Counted from the stretch's first letter, positions 43,970 through 55,514 are shown. The stretch is 64,000 bases of DNA from Cordilura impudica (GCA_963682025.1 OY821517.1:226710476-226774475), one strand, 5' to 3'. Notes: generated by a model from the sequence alone, not told the origin. Made by a program: numbers and translations.

Positions 43970-45089
43970 TTTAAGTTTTGCTATATAGTAATAATTTGAC
44001 GTCTTTTTCTTTACTTTTGTTTATTATTTCTTTCATAACATTTCATAACACAATTCAATCTGCTTAAAACAGAAGGTAGTTTCTCCACATATTACATACT
44101 TATATAATCGGGACTATCGCTACATCTGACGGGCGTTTGATTTAGAGCAGTATTGTTCTCAATTTTGAATTCTCTAGTCGACTTTTCTATTATAAACTTC
44201 AGCTTTACTGCAAGTTTTATATCATTTATGGATGTACACTCCCACATTTAGAGTTGATCAGGCTCAGTAAGATTTGTATCACCATTTACCTAATTTTTAG
44301 CTTTATTTCTTTTTATTTTGTTTTCATATTCTTTATTTTTAGCTATATCTTCTCTTTTAGTTTCTTCAGTTTGTATCATCTTTTCCTTCATATTTCTTGT
44401 TATTACCAGCATTTATCGGAATCTAGTTGTATTCTAGATAGAGCATCTGCATTAGTATTTTCCTTTTTTCCATTAGTTTTTTCCTTTTATAAACTATCTG
44501 AAAATCGTAATCAGCTAATTCTAATCTAGTTAATTTGGAACTTCGGTTCTTATATGTAAATAGTGCGACATGTGGACGATGGTCAGTTACTACAATAAAT
44601 TTTCTACCAAATTGGTAAGGTTTGAAGAATTGTATACCCCAGTGTATACCGAGTAATTCTTTTTCGATTACTGACTTGTTTCTTTCGTGTTTGTTAAGCG
44701 AACGACTTCTCCAATTTCTCTTTGTGATAACACGGCACCTAATGCAAAATCAGATGCATCAGTTGTGAGTATAAACGGTTTCAGGAAATTTGGGTATTGT
44801 AAAATGGGCGGACTCATTAGTCTATTTTTCAATGTTTCAAACGCAGTTTTACATTGTTCTGTCCATTCGAATTTTTGAACTTTTTTTCATAATTTGTTCA
44901 AACAATTTAATTTTCGGTGAATAGAAATCTAGCAGCGTCAGCATTTTTTGGTACAAGATAATTTCTTATTGCATCAAATTTTTCCGGATCTGGTTTTTTA
45001 CCATTTGGTTTTATTAAATGTCTAAGATATACCACTTCAGGTTTTAGGAAACAACATTTACTAGCTTTGACCTTTAAATTATATTTTCG
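43970..45089 (-). pseudogene. Gypsy fragment 2: RT thumb / RNase H, highly decayed
   Basis: From 45085 downward the minus strand reads FKVKASKCCFLKPEVVYL and HLIKPNGKKPDPEKFDAIRNYLVPKNADA (RT connection). Then come FKNSNGQNN..., [34 protein letters not shown] and FVVTDHRPHVALF-like RNase H pieces (44880-44560) in shifting frames. Many stops. 43970-44500 has only traces. Confidence 0.75.
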
Positions 45090-45362
45090 TTACTTATTAA
45101 AAACTTTTACCAGATTGGTGTTATGATGATTAAGACTACAGCCAAAAACTATGATATCATCTACATAAAGGAAAGCTTCAGATAAAGCTATTGTCAGCAT
45201 GCGTTGAAAGCTATTCGATGATATTTTTAGACCGAAAGGTAGTCTTGTGTACTGGTAATGACCATTTCGAATAGAAAAAGCTGTGTATGGACGTGATTGG
45301 TGTTCAAGTTCAATTTGGTGAACAAATCTTGTCATGTCCAATGTTGAAAAATATTTAGCTCT
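45090..45362 (-). pseudogene. Gypsy fragment 2: RT palm
   Basis: KYFSTLDMTRFVHQIELEHQSRPYTAFSI, then YTRLPFGLKISSNSFQRM and AFLYVDDIIVFG (YVDD catalytic motif). The fragment begins abruptly at about 45362, where it abuts BEL gag-like sequence. RT fingers, protease and gag are missing. Confidence 0.88.
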
Positions 45363-45365
45363 ACC

Positions 45366-45731
45366 TGTATTTTATTGGCGGCTTTTTGCACTTAGGCGAT
45401 GACAACTGTCGGGTTTGGGGTAGTTGGGGTTGTAAAGATGGTTCTAGCAGCTCCAATAAAATGCTATCATGTTGCACCTCAACAGTGCTAAAAAAGGGGT
45501 TAGTTAGTTTATAATTTCTCGCCAAATGGTTGTTGATGAATGGCACTTTGCTTTGGTTGAGGTTTGGCTCTTTGTTTTTGGCGCTTTCTGAGTTGCTGGG
45601 TAGTAACACCCTGTGATTGGTTGCGGTTATGGTTAACAGGATGCAGCAACGTATGATGGTACGAATTACATTTTCGACATGTGTCCCTAGATTGACATGC
45701 CCGTAGGTCATGGCTACGTGCCAAGCAGTTT
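45366..45731 (-). pseudogene. BEL element 3: second zinc-knuckle ORF, 3' half
   Basis: The minus strand from 45731 reads CLARSHDLRACQSRDTCRKC and YHHTLLHP, two zinc knuckles, then a Q/R/N-rich tail and, after stops near 45510, more frame-shifted sequence. It is the continuation of the ORF interrupted at 49263 by the LINE: the frame joins Cys-Val-Asn to Cys-Leu-Ala-Arg. It ends against the gypsy fragment at 45362-45366. Confidence 0.75.
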
Positions 45732-45741
45732 TTTTTTTTAT

Positions 45742-45870
45742 TATTAATTTAATTTAATTTATTCTCTATATTAATTCTTAATACTAAAAACCCGCGAAGC
45801 CTTATGGCTTGTCTGCAGGTAAATAAGGTTTAAGAATATAAAATTACTTTAAATTATTGCAAGATTAATT
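45742..45870 (-). other. LINE 3' untranslated region
   Basis: AT-rich, between the ORF2 stop and the A tail. Contains ACAAGCCATAAGGCTTCGCGG, a possible short stem. Confidence 0.6.
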
Positions 45871-47660
45871 TCATTGTGAAGATATTAAGTATTTTTTAAA
45901 CAATTTTTTAATTTTAGACTTATCTGAAATATTCATTAGGCTTGTTGGCGTTTCATTGTAGATCCTTGGCAATATTACTTTCAAGGTTCGGTCACCGTAG
46001 CTGTTTCTTGTAGTCTTAATTTTAAGTCGACCTCTTGAGCGGAGTCGGGTGTTGTATTGGTGATCAATTGGTTGAAGAAGCTGGGAGTCGTTTAAGTCCA
46101 ACAGAAGTGTTAGTCGATTTATATTTTTGATGTTCAATACATTAAGTTGGCGTGATAGATTTTTCGGCTGTCTATTAGTGTTTATAAGCATGTTATTGTT
46201 GCTAAAAACACGCTGTTCATTGTTTTCCGGTAAAATGTAGTTTGTTGTGTTACTAATTGTATTAATTCCATTCGGTGGAGTATTGAGTGTGTTTGTGGTG
46301 TTAATTCGATTACTGGTGTTACTTCGTGTGTTAGTTTCAGTTGATTGTAGACTGTTGTGGTTGTTTCTGATGTTGCTATCAGCGACGTAGTTAGAACTAG
46401 ATTCTGTGTTTTCTTGATTTTTTAGAAGAATTTTGAGAAGACGATTTGGTGTATGTTGAAGACTCTTACAATGTGACGAGCTTCCCCACGCAGATATACC
46501 GTGCCGTATGTACGATTCCGCCAACGAGTAGTAAACCTGACGTAGTACGGTGTTTGTTGCAGCATAGCTGAGGTGGTATAGTGAATATGCAGTTTTCCGT
46601 AGTTTGTTTTGCAACTCTTTGACGTGCGTCTTCCATTTAAAGGAGCTATCTACATGAATTCCTAGATATTTGTATATGTTAACTAATTCAATAGTAGTAT
46701 TGCAACGATCGTTTATGTGATTTGTTCTGTTGTGTATGCATTTTATATCGTGATATTTTAGTCTTATGTTGATCTGCTTCACGTGTGGTTGTCTGATATG
46801 CATTAGCTTTGTTTTAGATGCATTAATTATTAGACCGTTGTCATGACACCATTTAGATACGTTATCGAGTTGATTTTGCATAATTTTCGTAGCAGTTTCC
46901 ACGATTTTATTTATCACAACAATTGCTGTGTCATCAGCATATGCGTAAGTGTCGCATTCTTTTAGAGTGTTAAGCATATCGTTTGCGTATACTAGATATA
47001 GTAGAGGGCCTAGTTTCGATCCTTGTGGGACGCCGTGGTTTGAATTCATTTCTTTGCTATATTTATTTCAATTTTTACACAATAACTACGGAGGTTTAAG
47101 TAGTCCGCAAACCAGGATAAAACATTTCCTCGTTTTCCATTTCTTTCTAGTATTGATAGAAGTTTTGTGTGTGATAAGGTATCAAATGCCTTACTGAAAT
47201 CGATAAATAGCACTAAACACTGTTCGTTATTGCTAAGAGCGTTATTTACTTTATCTGCGAATTTACCAAGAAGCTTATTTATATTTTTTCCTTTTTGGAA
47301 GCCGAACTGGTTTGGATGTATTATTTTAAATTTATTTAAGAATTTATTAAGTCTCTTGACAATAATTTCTTCCAATACCTTTTCGATCACTGATAGTATG
47401 GCTATTGGTCTATAATTATTAACATTATCTTTTATATCGCTTTTATATATGGGCCTGATAACGGAAGTTTTTAATAGTTTTGGAACCACTGAAGAGTTTA
47501 TACTTTGATTTATTAATTTTGTTATAACCGGTGTTAATATTGTAGCATTATTTTTTATGTCTTTGGGTCTGATTCCATCTATACCTGGACTTTTATTTTG
47601 ATTTAATTTTATTAGTATATTGAAAATTTCCTCTTCGTTTGTTTGTTCAATATACATCGA
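45871..47660 (-). pseudogene. LINE ORF2: reverse transcriptase and C-terminal region
   Basis: 47657-47046 carries the RT fingers and palm (NKSPGIDGI, NYRPIAILSVIEKVLE, HPNQFGFQKGK, LVLFIDFSKAFDT with the first Asp). A one-base shift at about 47046 leads to 47049-45871, with HGVPQGSKLGPLLYLVYANDM, YAYADDTAIV (YADD), then GLIINASKTKLMHI, YKYLGIHVDSSFKWKTHV and a long Asn/Thr-rich C-terminal region. The tail ends YGDRTLKVILPRIYNETP, typical of CR1/Jockey-group ORF2 ends. Catalytic residues are retained; the frameshift inactivates it. Confidence 0.88.
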
Positions 47661-49004
47661 GTTTTAAAGAGTCATTTCTGGGTGCACATTTGTTTTTACA
47701 TCACATGTGTGAATAATTTTTAAGGTATTTTCATTAAAATTCGTCGCAAAGTTATGTAAAATGTTTTTAATATCCGAGTTTTTAAAGTTTTTAAATATTA
47801 TATCATCTATGTTATTAGAAATCTTACCGTTGATCTCATTTATTAATTGCCAAATTACCCGCGGATTATTTCGATTTTCAAAAAATTTTTTTTATAGAAC
47901 TTGTTTTTTTCATTTAAAATTTTTTTATTTACTATGTTTCTGAACTTTTTATATTCATTTTCATAAGTTAGATTTCTTCTGTTATTAAACCATTTTTTAT
48001 AAAGTTTATCCCTTTGTTCACAACACTTCACTAGTTCATCAGTGATCCACGGATACGTAGATCTTTTTTTGGTTGTTTTTTTTACTTACTTTTGATTTTT
48101 CGTATATTTCGCTAAATTTTTTATAAATGTTATTATAGATATCATTTGCATTGTTTTGAGTAATTAAATTGTTCCAATTAGTTTCATTTATGATTTTATT
48201 AACTTTATGTGTGTTTATACATGTGTTCTCTTGAACACGTATTGGGGATCTCTGATTATTGGTTTTGTTGTATGCCGAATTATGTTCAATACAACAAAAC
48301 GTAGAGAAGTGATCAGATATGTTTGTTTTAATTACTGCAGCACTAATCGATGTTTGAGTTCGAACGGTTTTAATTATACAGTGGTCGATACATGTTTGTG
48401 TATTTTTCTTAATGTCACAGCGTGTTGGTTCGTTTATTAGGCTCTGCAACCCGTTTGACATAATCATGTCGGTGTAAGTTGTTATTGTATTTTTATTACT
48501 TAGAATATCCATATTCATATCACCCACAATAGCAATGTTTTGTTTTGTTCTGATTTTTTTTAAAGTTTTTTCAAGTTCTGTTATAAACAAACTTGTATTG
48601 CACTTTGGTGGTCGATAGATTGCAAGAAGGGAAAACGGTATATTATTTATATCAAACTTTAGTTGTATCGATTCAAACGAGGTTGTGTCTACTTTTACTT
48701 CTGTGCATACAATATTTTCTTTTGTGAATACAACAATACCGCCGCCTTTGCTTTTTTCTCTGTTAAAAAAAATAGAATTGAAGCCACGGATATTATAAAA
48801 ACGATTTTCTTCATTTTTAATATTTGTTTCGACAAGAACTATGAAACGTATTTTTTCTATAATATTATTTATTGTAGTTAAAAAGGCGTGAAAATGTTTT
48901 CTTAGAGAGCGAATGTTCATGCATATTACTGAGAAGGGATAACTTAGAAGTTTATTATCAATTTCATTAAAAGTATTAACTGTTAAGGTTTTAGTGGTAT
49001 TCAT
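47661..49004 (-). pseudogene. LINE ORF2: AP endonuclease and linker
   Basis: 49004-48039 is an APE-type endonuclease: FSVICMNIRSLRKHF (N-terminal Asn), FIVLVETNIKNEENR (metal-binding Glu), GGGIVVFTK, LLAIYRPP, IAIVGDMNMDIL (Asp/Asn), and TQTCIDHCI and ISDHF (terminal Asp-His). A frame change in a poly-A run near 48060 leads to the linker STYPWITDELVKCCEQRDKLYKKW (48055-47980). Another break comes near 47900, and a TAA at 47662-47664 falls just before the RT segment. Three or more lesions. Confidence 0.85.
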
Positions 49005-49061
49005 TTTTATTTTGCTTTTTATAAATTTTTTTTTTTAATTTTTGTTTTTAAGCATTGTTTA

Positions 49062-49262
49062 TCAATTCAATATCAGCATTGTTGTGAACATAGTTAGATG
49101 AGATGTTTCATTTTTCCTTGCGCATATAAAGCCAGATCGTACCCATACGAACTTCCAACCGCATTCCTTAGCTTTTGTTTTAGCAGACCAAAGCAATCGG
49201 CGATTATATGCTGTGAGTTGGTCATTGATGTAAATGAATCTATTACCCTCATCTTCTTGTTG
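49062..49262 (-). pseudogene. LINE ORF1 C-terminal fragment
   Basis: FIYINDQLTAYNRRLLWSAKTKAKECGWKFVWVRSGFICARKNETS matches, from memory, the C-terminal domain of LINE ORF1 proteins related to baculovirus FP25K (a nucleic-acid-binding domain). The last residues are frameshifted. The 5' truncation of the LINE removed the rest. Confidence 0.7.
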
Positions 49263-49448
49263 ACACAATAACGGTGAACAATAACCATGTTAGAGTTCAT
49301 TTGCAGAAATTTTTCACAAAGTCTTAGAGGGTGATACCGATGGCAAACCATGCACTTGTGGATGTCTGGATCCCATCTACTTCTATTGCTGATGCTGTTT
49401 TGGCTGCGATTGTTGCTGTTACGTGATGCAGTCAATCTTCGGTTGTTC
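49263..49448 (-). pseudogene. BEL element 3: second zinc-knuckle ORF, 5' half
   Basis: Starts after a splice-acceptor-like TTTTCCCAG (49457-49449) with NNRRLTASRNSNNRSQNSIS, then CMVCHRYHPLRLCEKFL and HRYCVN, where the LINE interrupts it (continued at 45731). It lies downstream of integrase, the place where env sits in BEL element 1, yet encodes gag-like zinc knuckles. I recall similar small proteins in fly BEL elements but not a defined function; RNA binding is the obvious guess. The usual gag zinc knuckles of the same element are separately present at 63797-63600. Confidence 0.65.
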
Positions 49449-49510
49449 CTGGGAAAACAATATATAGATTAGTGAATTATAATTTATGGAGGGTAACTTT
49501 GGGAAAATTG

Positions 49511-50869
49511 TTAATTATTGGAATTGAGTAATAAAGTGTCAGAAAATATAGGAACAATAGATTTTTCAAGTGATCTTTCATCATTTAAGAATGGGAGATA
49601 GCATAATTTTACTATGGGCCTGGTTACTAGCCCACACGATGTGCGTATTTCTGCAATGCGAGCGTTTTCATCAGCACCAGGAAAGGTTTTCTCAATCCTA
49701 CCTAAACGCCATTCGTGGGGTGGTAGCAAGTCATCTACAACGACTACAAGGCCACCTACTTAACGGTTTTGAGCAGAGTTCTTCCATTTATAGCGTTTAC
49801 GTAGGGATTTCAGATACTCCTCTTTCCATCGTATGGAGAATTGGTGATGAATAGCTTTCAACTTTTCCCATCTGTTTGTGACAGAGATATTATGACAGGG
49901 CTGTTCGGGAAAAGCCATCAAAGGAGCGCCTCTTAAAAAGTGTCCTGGAGTCAGTGCAGTCAAGTCCGATGGATCTTCTGATAGGACGGAGATTGGTCGA
50001 GAGTTGAGAACACCTTCAATTCAAGCTAATATGGTAGAAAATTCTTCGAAATTGAATTTGTGAGCACCCGCTATTCGCTTGAAATGAAACTTAAAGCTCT
50101 TTACGGCGGCTTCCCATAAGCCGCCCATGTGAGGAGCGTGGGGTGGTATAAATCGCCATTCGAATCCGTGAGATAAGTATTTTTGTGCGATATCTTGAGC
50201 TGAATTTCGTACGAATGAAGCGAATTCGCGTTCAAAAGCTCTAATGGCTCCAAGAAAGTTTTTCCTGTTGTCTGAGGTAACCCTTTGGGGGAGGCCCCGC
50301 CTCCCGAAGAAACGAGCAAATGCCGCTTGAAACGCTGCAGAAGTTAGATCAGAGCATGCTTCTAAATGAATAGCCTTTGTGCTGAAATATACAAAAACGC
50401 AGACGTACCCTTTTGTGTAAGTTGAATTGCGTAAGGGAGAGACTTTAAGCTCAAATGGCCTTGCGAAGTCAACGCCTGCTGTTTGAAATGCTGGCGATAA
50501 AGTGCACCGTTCGGGTGGCAAGGGTGCCATAATCTGAGAACAGGGTTGTTGTCTTTGTATGATGCAAATTTCACAATTGCGAATAACACTTTTTACTCGG
50601 GGTTTAAGTCTTGTGATAAAATATTCTGTTTGTATCATTCTGCACATTTGGCTGCATTCAGCGTGATACAAAAATTTGTGCAAATATTTCAGGTAGCGAT
50701 GGCAGAATCGTGAGTTACCCGGGAGTATTACAGGGTAACGTTCGCTGTATGGAAGAGTTGATTGAACTAATCTACCGTTTGCTCGAAGAACTAATTGAGA
50801 GTCCAGGAATGGATTCAGAGATTTAAGGGGACTTTTATTTGACAGATTTTGAGAGGCTTGTAAACATTT
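49511..50869 (-). pseudogene. BEL element 3: integrase
   Basis: Reading down from 50869: LSNKSPLKSLNPFLDSQLVLRANGRL, an eroded zinc module (FLYHAECSQMC, VIRNCEIC), TAGVDFARPFELK (first Asp), VTSDNRKNFLGAIRAF (second Asp), [17 protein letters not shown] (Glu), LTPGHFLRGAPL and WRLGRIEKTFPGADENARIAEI, ending in RPIVKLCYLPF. In-frame stops occur at about 50021 and 49759. One expected zinc-binding His appears replaced. The frame across 50870 joins RNase H-linker sequence at 61419 when the gypsy insertion and one copy of its 4-bp duplication are discounted. Confidence 0.87.
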
Positions 50870-50873
50870 GTAT

Positions 50874-51232
50874 TGTAGCGTGTTTGATTATTCGTTGTTA
50901 CCATGCCTTCAGCATGTAACTCAAAACTCCACTTGATGAGTTTTGATTGTCAACACTGCTATAGCTGACCAACATGTATTATGTTAACGTCAGCTATATC
51001 CCACTGTAGTCTAGTTTTAAGAATAGAACTAAGGTATGGTTGTATGTGTACGCGTGTGCATTTTATGTGTACATGTGTACACAAGTTAAGGTAGAAATAG
51101 AATTAAAAATAACAAGAGAATTCAGTCTTGAGATAATAAATAAAGACAACTGTCTGTTAATAATAACTCTTCGGAGTATACAAAAAAAAAACAAAAGTGT
51201 TTTAATTAAGAATATAAGGGATACATATATCA
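50874..51232 (+). repeat. Gypsy 5' LTR
   Basis: 359 bp, begins TGTAGCGTGTTTGATTATTC and ends GGATACATATATCA. Contains AATAAATAAAGA (near 51138) as a likely poly-A signal region and an internal inverted pair around TAGCTGACCAACATG / ACGTCAGCTA. Confidence 0.95.
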
Positions 51233-51250
51233 TGGCGATCCTGCCAGGAG
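51233..51250 (+). promoter_or_regulatory. Primer-binding site, probably tRNA-Arg
   Basis: TGGCGATCCTGCCAGGAG directly follows the LTR. Its complement, CTCCTGGCAGGATCG plus CCA, matches the 3' end of fly tRNA-Arg(ACG) as I remember it. A tRNA-Arg primer is what 412/mdg1-group elements use. Confidence 0.7.
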
Positions 51251-52419
51251 CCCTAAACCGGTTAAAGTGAAAATAAAAATGTGTAAATTTTAAATATTGA
51301 AAACATTAACTTGTAAAAATTATACAAAAATTTTGATGAATTAAGGCATGAATTAAAACCATGTTTCTGCAAAAATAAAAATCAACAAGTGGTGTGAGGC
51401 AAATTGTTTAACAAAAAGATGTAAAAAAAAAAATAAGAAAAGAAAATTACCAACTTGCAAAAAAAAATCAAAAGATTACAAGAATTTAGGGAAAAAAAAA
51501 GAAATTACGCAAATGACAATGATAAAATTTAACATAACAAATTTCATTGAAACAAACACTAGCCGCGAAATGAAAAAAAAACATGAGAAACTAACAGATA
51601 ATCAAAATTTTGATTTAGTAGAGAAAAGCATATATGACAACAAACAAATGCTAATCAAAATAAAAAAGAAGAAAACGGGAATCTTAAATACAATGTTATT
51701 AATGGAATTAATATAAATACTTATGTAGTTCTTAATACAAAACAAAACAAAGAAAAGAAAACTGTTCAATAATAAACTTAAACACAAAATTACAAAAACA
51801 GAAAAATGTATCTTAATTTTATTTAAATATTTGAAAATAATTGGTGTTCAAATGCGTAATTTCTAATAATTTGAGGAAAATCAAAATCTACAATTATGAC
51901 AATGCGGCCGATACATTGTGAAGGATGAACAGGTGTGGCCGATATACCTGCAACGATCAACATCATCGAGTGACGCAACATGAACAATGACAACATCCAA
52001 TATACAAACCGGAGACAGATAAGTTGCAATGCGATTTTATATATATACATATTTTTTTACAATTATAGCTTATCATAAAATCCTTTTTAAATTACACACT
52101 AAAATATCTTCATTTAAAAAAAAAAAAAAAAAGGTGTCAATGCTACCTTAATAAATATTTAAATCATATTTATATATATCCTTATTTTTTGTTTTGATGT
52201 TATTTCTATACAAAATTGATTAAGAAATTTTCGAAATGAATGATAGAAATAATATATCTGTAAATTTAATGAACGGAGAATAGAAAAGAAGATTCAAAAA
52301 GAAATAAATATATTTTTTTTGCAGGGACATAAATTAAAGTTCCGTACATTTTTCGGACAGTGACTAACCAACTTGATTACATAGTTCAAATAATTATTTT
52401 AGGATAATAGAAGGATAGT
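51251..52419 (+). other. Gypsy leader, A-rich, no clear gene
   Basis: Non-coding leader with long A runs. The frame at 51513-51716 is Lys-rich by composition and is not called. Confidence 0.6.
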
Positions 52420-52686
52420 ATGGGGAAAACAGAGTCGAAATTGGAAAAGCCTAACGCGAATATGATAACTAATGTGGAAGTAGTTGATCACACGTCCCAG
52501 ATCTATTCCGTATGGTTCCTCCTTTTGTGTATTACGATTATGACAGGTGCGAACTTATTACTATAACTGTACCTCCTCCACAAGAGATCACTGCGTAAAA
52601 AGTACGCAAGTAGGGCTGATAACTTGGACAAAATTTTGGTCATATGGACCTATGTGCTTGTGTCAGATCGGCATAATACAATTTGA
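52420..52686 (+). pseudogene. Small leader ORF: putative myristoylated membrane protein, one in-frame stop
   Basis: ATG at 52420 opens MGKTESKLEKPNANMITNV. MGxxxS is an N-myristoylation signal. It is followed by a hydrophobic segment (WFLLLCITIMTGANLLL) and, after an in-frame TAA at 52564-52566, by a basic tail LYLLHKRSLRKKYASRADNLDKI in the same frame, ending TGA at 52684-52686. Total 88 codons plus stop. From memory, small ORFs of the same design (MGN/MGQ start, one membrane span, basic C-terminus) occur 5' of gag in some fly gypsy-group elements; their role is unknown to me. The TAA truncates this copy to 48 residues. Confidence 0.6.
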
Positions 52687-52859
52687 TCATATTGGACCAT
52701 TTTCGACATTTATTTGTAATTTTTGTAACTCTTTTCTGATTAGACGCAGAATAAACGTTTAATTGTAGATCCTGTTAATCCGAATCCCACTTATAAGTTT
52801 ATTTATATTGTGTTTTTATATTATATATATTTAGTTTTCACTCTCACCCTTGAGAGAAT

Positions 52860-55200
52860 ATTAAAAGCTTTTATATATATATTTTTTTGATTGCTATTGG
52901 CAATATATAATGACTTCTTGTAATAATCCATATAAGAAATTTCACCGTCTTTTGTAGAGATGATAATTGGAAATAATTGCATATTTATATCTTCATTTAA
53001 ATAGCAAAGCTTTTATATATATTGATTTTTGATTGCTATTGGCAATATATAATGACTTCTTGTAATAATCCATATAAGAAATTTCACCGTCTTTTGTAGA
53101 GATGATAATTGGAAACAATTGCATATTTATATCTTCATTTAAATAGCAAAGCTTGTATATATATATTGATTTTTGATTGCTATTGGCAATATATAATGAC
53201 TTCTTGTAATAATCCATATAAGAAATTTCACCGTCTTTTGTAGAGATGATAATTGGAAACAATTGCATATTTATATCTTCATTTAAATAGCAAAGCTTTT
53301 ATATATATTGATTTTTGATTGCTATTGGCAATATATAATGACTTCTTTAATAATCCATATAAGAAATTTCACCGTCTTTTGTAGAGATGATAATTGGAAA
53401 CAAATGCATATTTATATTTTCATTTAAATAGCAAAGCTTTTATATATATTGATTTTTTTGATTGCTATTGGCAATATATAATGACTTCTTGTAATAATCC
53501 ATATAAGAAATTTCACCGTCTTTTGTAGAGATGATAATTGGAAACAATTGCATATTTATATCTTCATTTAAATAGAAAAGCTTTTATATATATTGATTTT
53601 TGATTGCTATTGGCAATATATAATGACTTCTTGTAATAATCCATATAAGAAATTTCACCGTCTTTCGTAGAGATGATAATTGGAAACAATTGCATATTTA
53701 TATCTTCATTTAAATAGCAAAGCTTTTATATATATTGATTTTTTGATTGCTATTGGCAATATATAATGACTTCTTGTAATAATCCATATAAGAAATTTCA
53801 CCGTCTTTTGTAGAGATGATAATTGGAAACAATTGCATATTTATATCTTCATTTAAATAGCAAAGCTTTTATATATATTGATTTTTTTGATTGCTATTGG
53901 CAATATATAATGACTTCTTGTAATAATCCATATAAGAAATTTCACCGTCTTTTGTAGAGATGATAATTGGAAACAATTGCATATTTATATTTTCATTTAA
54001 ATAGCAAAGCTTTCACATATATTGATTTTTTTGATTGCTATTGGCAATATATAATGACTTCTTGTAATAATCCATATAAGAAATTTCACCGTCTTTTGTA
54101 GAGATGATAATTGGAAACAATTGCATATCTATATCTTCATTTAAATAGCAAAGCTTTTATATATATTGATTTTTTTGATTGCTATTGGCACTATATAATG
54201 ACTTCTTGTAATAATCCATATAAGAAATTTCACCGTCTTTTGTAGAGATGATAATTGGAAACAATTGCATATTTATATCTTCATTTAAATAGCAAAGCTT
54301 ATATATATATATTGATTTTTGATTGATATTGGCAATATATAATGACTTCTTGTAATAATCCATATAAGAAATTTCACCGTCTTTTGTAGAGATGATAATT
54401 GGAAACAATTGCATATTTATATCTTCATTTAAATAGCAAAGCTTTTATATATATTGATTTTTTTGATTGCTATTGGCAATATATAATGACTTCTTGTAAT
54501 AATCCATATAAGAAATTTCACCGTCTTTTGTAGAGATGATAATTGGAAACAATTGCATATTTATATTTTCATTTAAATAGCAAAGCTTTCACATATATTG
54601 ATTTTTTTGATTGCTATTGGCAATATATAATGACTTCTTGTAATAATCCATATAAGAAATTTCACCGTCTTTTGTAGAGATGATAATTGGAAACAATTGC
54701 ATATCTATATCTTCATTTAAATAGCAAAGCTTTTATATATATTGATTTTTTTGATTGCTATTGGCACTATATAATGACTTCTTGTAATAATCCATATAAG
54801 AAATTTCACCGTCTTTTGTAGAGATGATAATTGGAAACAATTGCATATTTATATCTTCATTTAAATAGCAAAGCTTATATATATATATTGATTTTTGATT
54901 GATATTGGCAATATATAATGACTTCTTGTAATAATCCATATAAGAAATTTCACCGTCTTTTGTAGAGATGATAATTGGAAACAATTGCATATTTATATCT
55001 TCATTTAAATAGCAAAGCTTTTATATATATTGATTTTTTTGATTGCTATTGGCAATATATAATGACTTCTTGTAATAATCCATATAAGAAATTTCACCGT
55101 CTTTTGTAGAGATCATAATTGGAAACAATTGCATATTTATATCTTCATTTAAATAGCAAATCTTTTATATATATTGAATTTTTGATTGATATTAGCAACA
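52860..55200 (+). repeat. Minisatellite array, about 16 units of 144 bp
   Basis: Each unit contains TTTTTGATTGCTATTGGCAA, CTTCTTGTAATAATCCATAT, AAATTTCACCGTC and GCATATTTATATCTTC. Units are about 142-146 bp and mostly above 95 percent alike. A four-unit block is duplicated exactly 576 bp apart: rare variants recur at 54012/54588, 54188/54764 and 54298/54874. Degenerate units continue to 55260, and a further diverged trace precedes gag (55435-55480). Confidence 0.95.
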
Positions 55201-55514
55201 TATATTGAAATCGGGTTTTATTGTAATAATCCATGTGGGAAATTTCACCATCTTTTATAGAAGTGATGATTATGGGCTATTACGTGTTTATATTTTTATA
55301 TGAATCATTGCATGAATGAGCTTGGATAAGTGGAACTTTAATTGATTTTTTTAATTCCACGCTAGAGTCTCATAGTAGGAATTCGAAATTTCAAATGGGA
55401 TATATTAATCACATTTTGAAACTATATTCATTGTATTTTGATTGCTTTTGGCAATGCATAGGAATGACTACATAAATAAACTTGGATGAATGGAATTTTA
55501 ATTGGTATTCTTGT

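Larger units (their letters stand above)
45732..49262 (-). mobile_element. 5'-truncated LINE inserted in BEL element 3
   Basis: Non-LTR retrotransposon on the minus strand with an A-rich tail (plus-strand T run at 45732-45741) at its 3' end. The order is ORF1 C-terminus, ORF2 endonuclease, RT, 3' UTR. The 5' truncation point at about 49262 falls in ORF1. Both flanks are zinc-knuckle coding sequence of BEL element 3. Only a very short target duplication (perhaps AAC) is possible. APE-type endonuclease with a YADD RT places it in the Jockey/CR1/L2 group; the exact clade is uncertain. Confidence 0.85.

Noticed and set aside
52993..54990. Antisense ORFs of 85-91 codons repeated across the minisatellite
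   Set aside because: They arise from a 144-bp repeat read in a stop-free frame, start codons recur once per unit and there is no family similarity; not called as genes.
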